A stretch of 39,822 bases of DNA, taken from assembly GCA_030765585.1 (NCBI GenBank), contig JAVCCJ010000057.1:1-39822 (forward strand). Direction: 5' to 3'. Both the position numbers and the translations under genes were made by a program. Under the pieces are notes generated by a model. The model did no database searches. It was not told where the DNA came from and saw only the letters and a list, made by a program, of their open reading frames with translations. Shown piece after piece: positions 38,630 through 39,822 of this stretch (position 1 is the stretch's first letter; every line of letters begins with the position of its first letter). The DNA comes from Candidatus Zapsychrus exili (GTDB lineage Bacteria > Omnitrophota > Gorgyraeia > Zapsychrales > Zapsychraceae).

Positions 38630-39520
38630 TTAAATATCTTTTCCTGTTATCAATTTGAAAGCTGAATGATATTTATCATATGTCTTTTTAACAATTTCAT
38701 CAGGTAAATCTGGACCAGGATAAGTTTTATCCCAATCTAAAATCAACAAATAGTCACGAACATATTGTTTGTCAAAACTTGGCTGAGATTGACCTGGCGC
38801 ATACTGGTCTTTCGGCCAAAAACGAGACGAATCAGGAGTTAATACTTCATCAATTAAAATAATCTTACCCTCAAACCAACCAAATTCAAATTTTGTATCT
38901 GCTATAATGATACCTTTTGTCTCTGCATACTGGGCTGCCTTTTCGTAAATAGCTATACTAGTATCCCTTAAAAAAGATGCTGTTTCTTCTCCAATTTCAT
39001 TTAGCATATAATCGTAAGAGACATTCATGTCATGCCCTTCTTCTTCTTTTGTTGCAGGAGTAAAAATAGTGTTCGGCAATTTATCTGACTCACATAACCC
39101 TTCAGGTAATTTTTCTCCACATACTGTTTGACTTTCTTTATACTCTGCCCACCCAGAACCAGACAAATAACCTCTAACTACACATTCAAACGCTAGGGGT
39201 TGAGCCTTTTTTGTTAGCATACAGCGACCCTTCAATGCCTCTTTAGCCACCAACAATTCTTGAGGAAACTCATCCACGTTCGCTGTAATTAAATGATTAG
39301 GAATTATATCTTTGATAAAATCAAACCAATATTCAGATAACTTTGTTAGAATTGTTCCCTTTTGTGGAATGGCTGTAGGCAAAACAACATCAAAACAAGA
39401 TATTCTATCAGATGCCACCATAAGCAACTTATCTTGATATTCGTAAATTTCACGAACTTTACCTCTTCGAGAAAATTTTAAATTAGGTATATTTTTAATT
39501 TGATCAGCTAAATCTGTCAT
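38630..39520 (-). CDS. purC: Phosphoribosylaminoimidazole-succinocarboxamide synthase (SAICAR synthetase)
   Basis: A 296-aa enzyme of de novo purine synthesis that joins CAIR and aspartate using ATP. Motifs: RRGKVREIYEYQDKLLMVASDRISCFDVVLP near the N-terminus (nucleotide binding), CVVRGYLSGSGWAEYKES, DTKFEFGWFEGKIILIDEVLTPDSSRFWP. The length matches the yeast/Gram-negative long type. A good ribosome site AAAGGAG precedes the ATG. It has its own promoter upstream (39549-39576). No other pur genes are in the window. Confidence 0.95.
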   Translation of the reverse strand: MTDLADQIKNIPNLKFSRRGKVREIYEYQDKLLMVASDRISCFDVVLPTAIPQKGTILTKLSEYWFDFIKDIIPNHLITANVDEFPQELLVAKEALKGRCMLTKKAQPLAFECVVRGYLSGSGWAEYKESQTVCGEKLPEGLCESDKLPNTIFTPATKEEEGHDMNVSYDYMLNEIGEETASFLRDTSIAIYEKAAQYAETKGIIIADTKFEFGWFEGKIILIDEVLTPDSSRFWPKDQYAPGQSQPSFDKQYVRDYLLILDWDKTYPGPDLPDEIVKKTYDKYHSAFKLITGKDI

Positions 39521-39548
39521 TAAAGACTCCTTTCGTATTTACTTAAGC

Positions 39549-39576
39549 AATATACAACTTTTTAACAGCATTACAA
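39549..39576 (-). promoter_or_regulatory. Sigma70-like promoter of purC
   Basis: On the minus strand TTGTAA (39576-39571), 16 bases, TATATT (39554-39549), about 28 bases before the purC ATG. Confidence 0.55.
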
Positions 39577-39599
39577 TATCTTTAATCTTTTTTTTATCT

Positions 39600-39763
39600 A
39601 TCTGTGGGGACGTTCTGGCTATTTACTGGCAGGCCTTTTGCCTTGCTTTTAAGGACACTTCTGCCACAACCCTATTAATTGCAACAATTTATCTAAAAAC
39701 GTGTAAGTTCAAGCCTCTAGCGCAACACTTTACCTGTTATAATAACGGGGAAAGGAGTTGCTT
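39600..39763 (+). mobile_element. Probable left end of the IS30-family element
   Basis: No gene lies between the purC promoter and the transposase start. Somewhere here should be the left terminal repeat of the insertion sequence; the change in character near TGTGGGGACGTTCTGG (about 39602) is a candidate boundary. Without the right end the terminal repeats cannot be confirmed. Confidence 0.35.
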
Positions 39764-39822
39764 ATGGCTAAATATACTAGATTAACTTTTATTGAGCGTG
39801 AAGAAATCAGCCGACAATTAGC
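39764..39822 (+). CDS. IS30-family transposase, N-terminal start (runs off the right edge)
   Basis: ATG at 39764 with AAAGGAG seven bases upstream opens a frame to the window end. The 19 complete residues visible (MAKYTRLTFIEREEISRQL) match the beginning of IS30-family transposases, whose N-terminal helix-turn-helix usually reads RLTxxEREEI. A TATAAT at 39738-39743 may serve as its -10 element. Only the start of the gene is in the window, so intactness cannot be judged. Confidence 0.7.
   Translation, partial: MAKYTRLTFIEREEISRQL

Overview
This is an AT-rich window of roughly one third G+C, densely packed and almost entirely on the minus strand. Diderm hallmarks are present: an Mla/MCE lipid-transport operon, several lipoproteins and a large surface-glycan locus. 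Other traits point to an anaerobe: ferredoxin-type MinD ATPases, NifX-like proteins, a DsrE-family protein and a two-CW cysteine-rich protein. The mix of short heptamer repeats, a bacterial PC4-like protein and these gene neighbourhoods suggests an uncultivated lineage such as Omnitrophota (PVC group). That assignment is an inference from gene content; no rRNA is present. TGA, TAG and TAA all act as stops here.

Region 1 (1-7346): the end of a membrane protein gene, an M48 lipoprotein protease, an HD-domain hydrolase with an altered HD motif, rlmB, a GT2 glycosyltransferase, a WbpD/WlbB-like acetyltransferase, a NYN RNase-like protein and a Gfo/Idh/MocA dehydrogenase. Two plus-strand genes follow: a small membrane-anchored ORF interrupted by TGA and a polytopic GT-C-like protein.

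Region 2 (7428-16688): greA, with a terminator-like hairpin in its leader, then a long minus-strand transcription unit. The unit starts at a strong promoter near 15420-15448 and ends at a strong terminator at 8034-8067. It carries trxA, panD, def, lipA, a flippase-like protein, a YacP/Rae1-like NYN gene, mlaE, an unknown lipoprotein, mlaF, mlaD, yggT, ybaB and a PC4-like gene.

Region 3 (15474-27636): surface glycan genes. They include GT-C-like membrane proteins, a GT4-like and a GT9 glycosyltransferase, an AsnB-type amidotransferase, a DUF354-like GT-B protein, a GT2, a DegT aminotransferase and a second Gfo/Idh dehydrogenase. With the acetyltransferase and dehydrogenase of region 1, these would supply most steps to a UDP-2,3-diacetamido uronic acid. 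Several dispersed palindromic and heptamer repeats sit between these genes and in places have become part of the coding ends.

Region 4 (27825-29413): a YchF/Obg-like GTPase paralogue and a two-CW protein, then about 420 bases of palindromic repeats.

Region 5 (29834-38488): the most interesting part, a co-directional cassette of about 14 genes headed by fur. Fur-box-like sites overlap the fur promoter and lie just before the second gene. The order is fur, DUF5320, two NifX/MTH1175-like proteins, a SAM methyltransferase, two MinD-type ATPases with inserted 2x[4Fe-4S] ferredoxin domains, a DUF89 protein, a second peptide deformylase interrupted by TAG exactly at the catalytic Gln, an MBL-fold protein, a DsrE-like sulfur-relay protein carrying a 72-bp in-frame insertion, a biotin synthase fused to an IscU/NifU-N scaffold domain, a CoA-binding protein and a small Cys protein. 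It resembles the Desulfovibrio orange-protein (ORP) operon joined to a sulfur-insertion module. A working hypothesis is an iron-regulated metal-sulfur cluster assembly island.

Region 6 (38630-39822): purC with its own promoter, and the start of an IS30-family transposase at the right edge.
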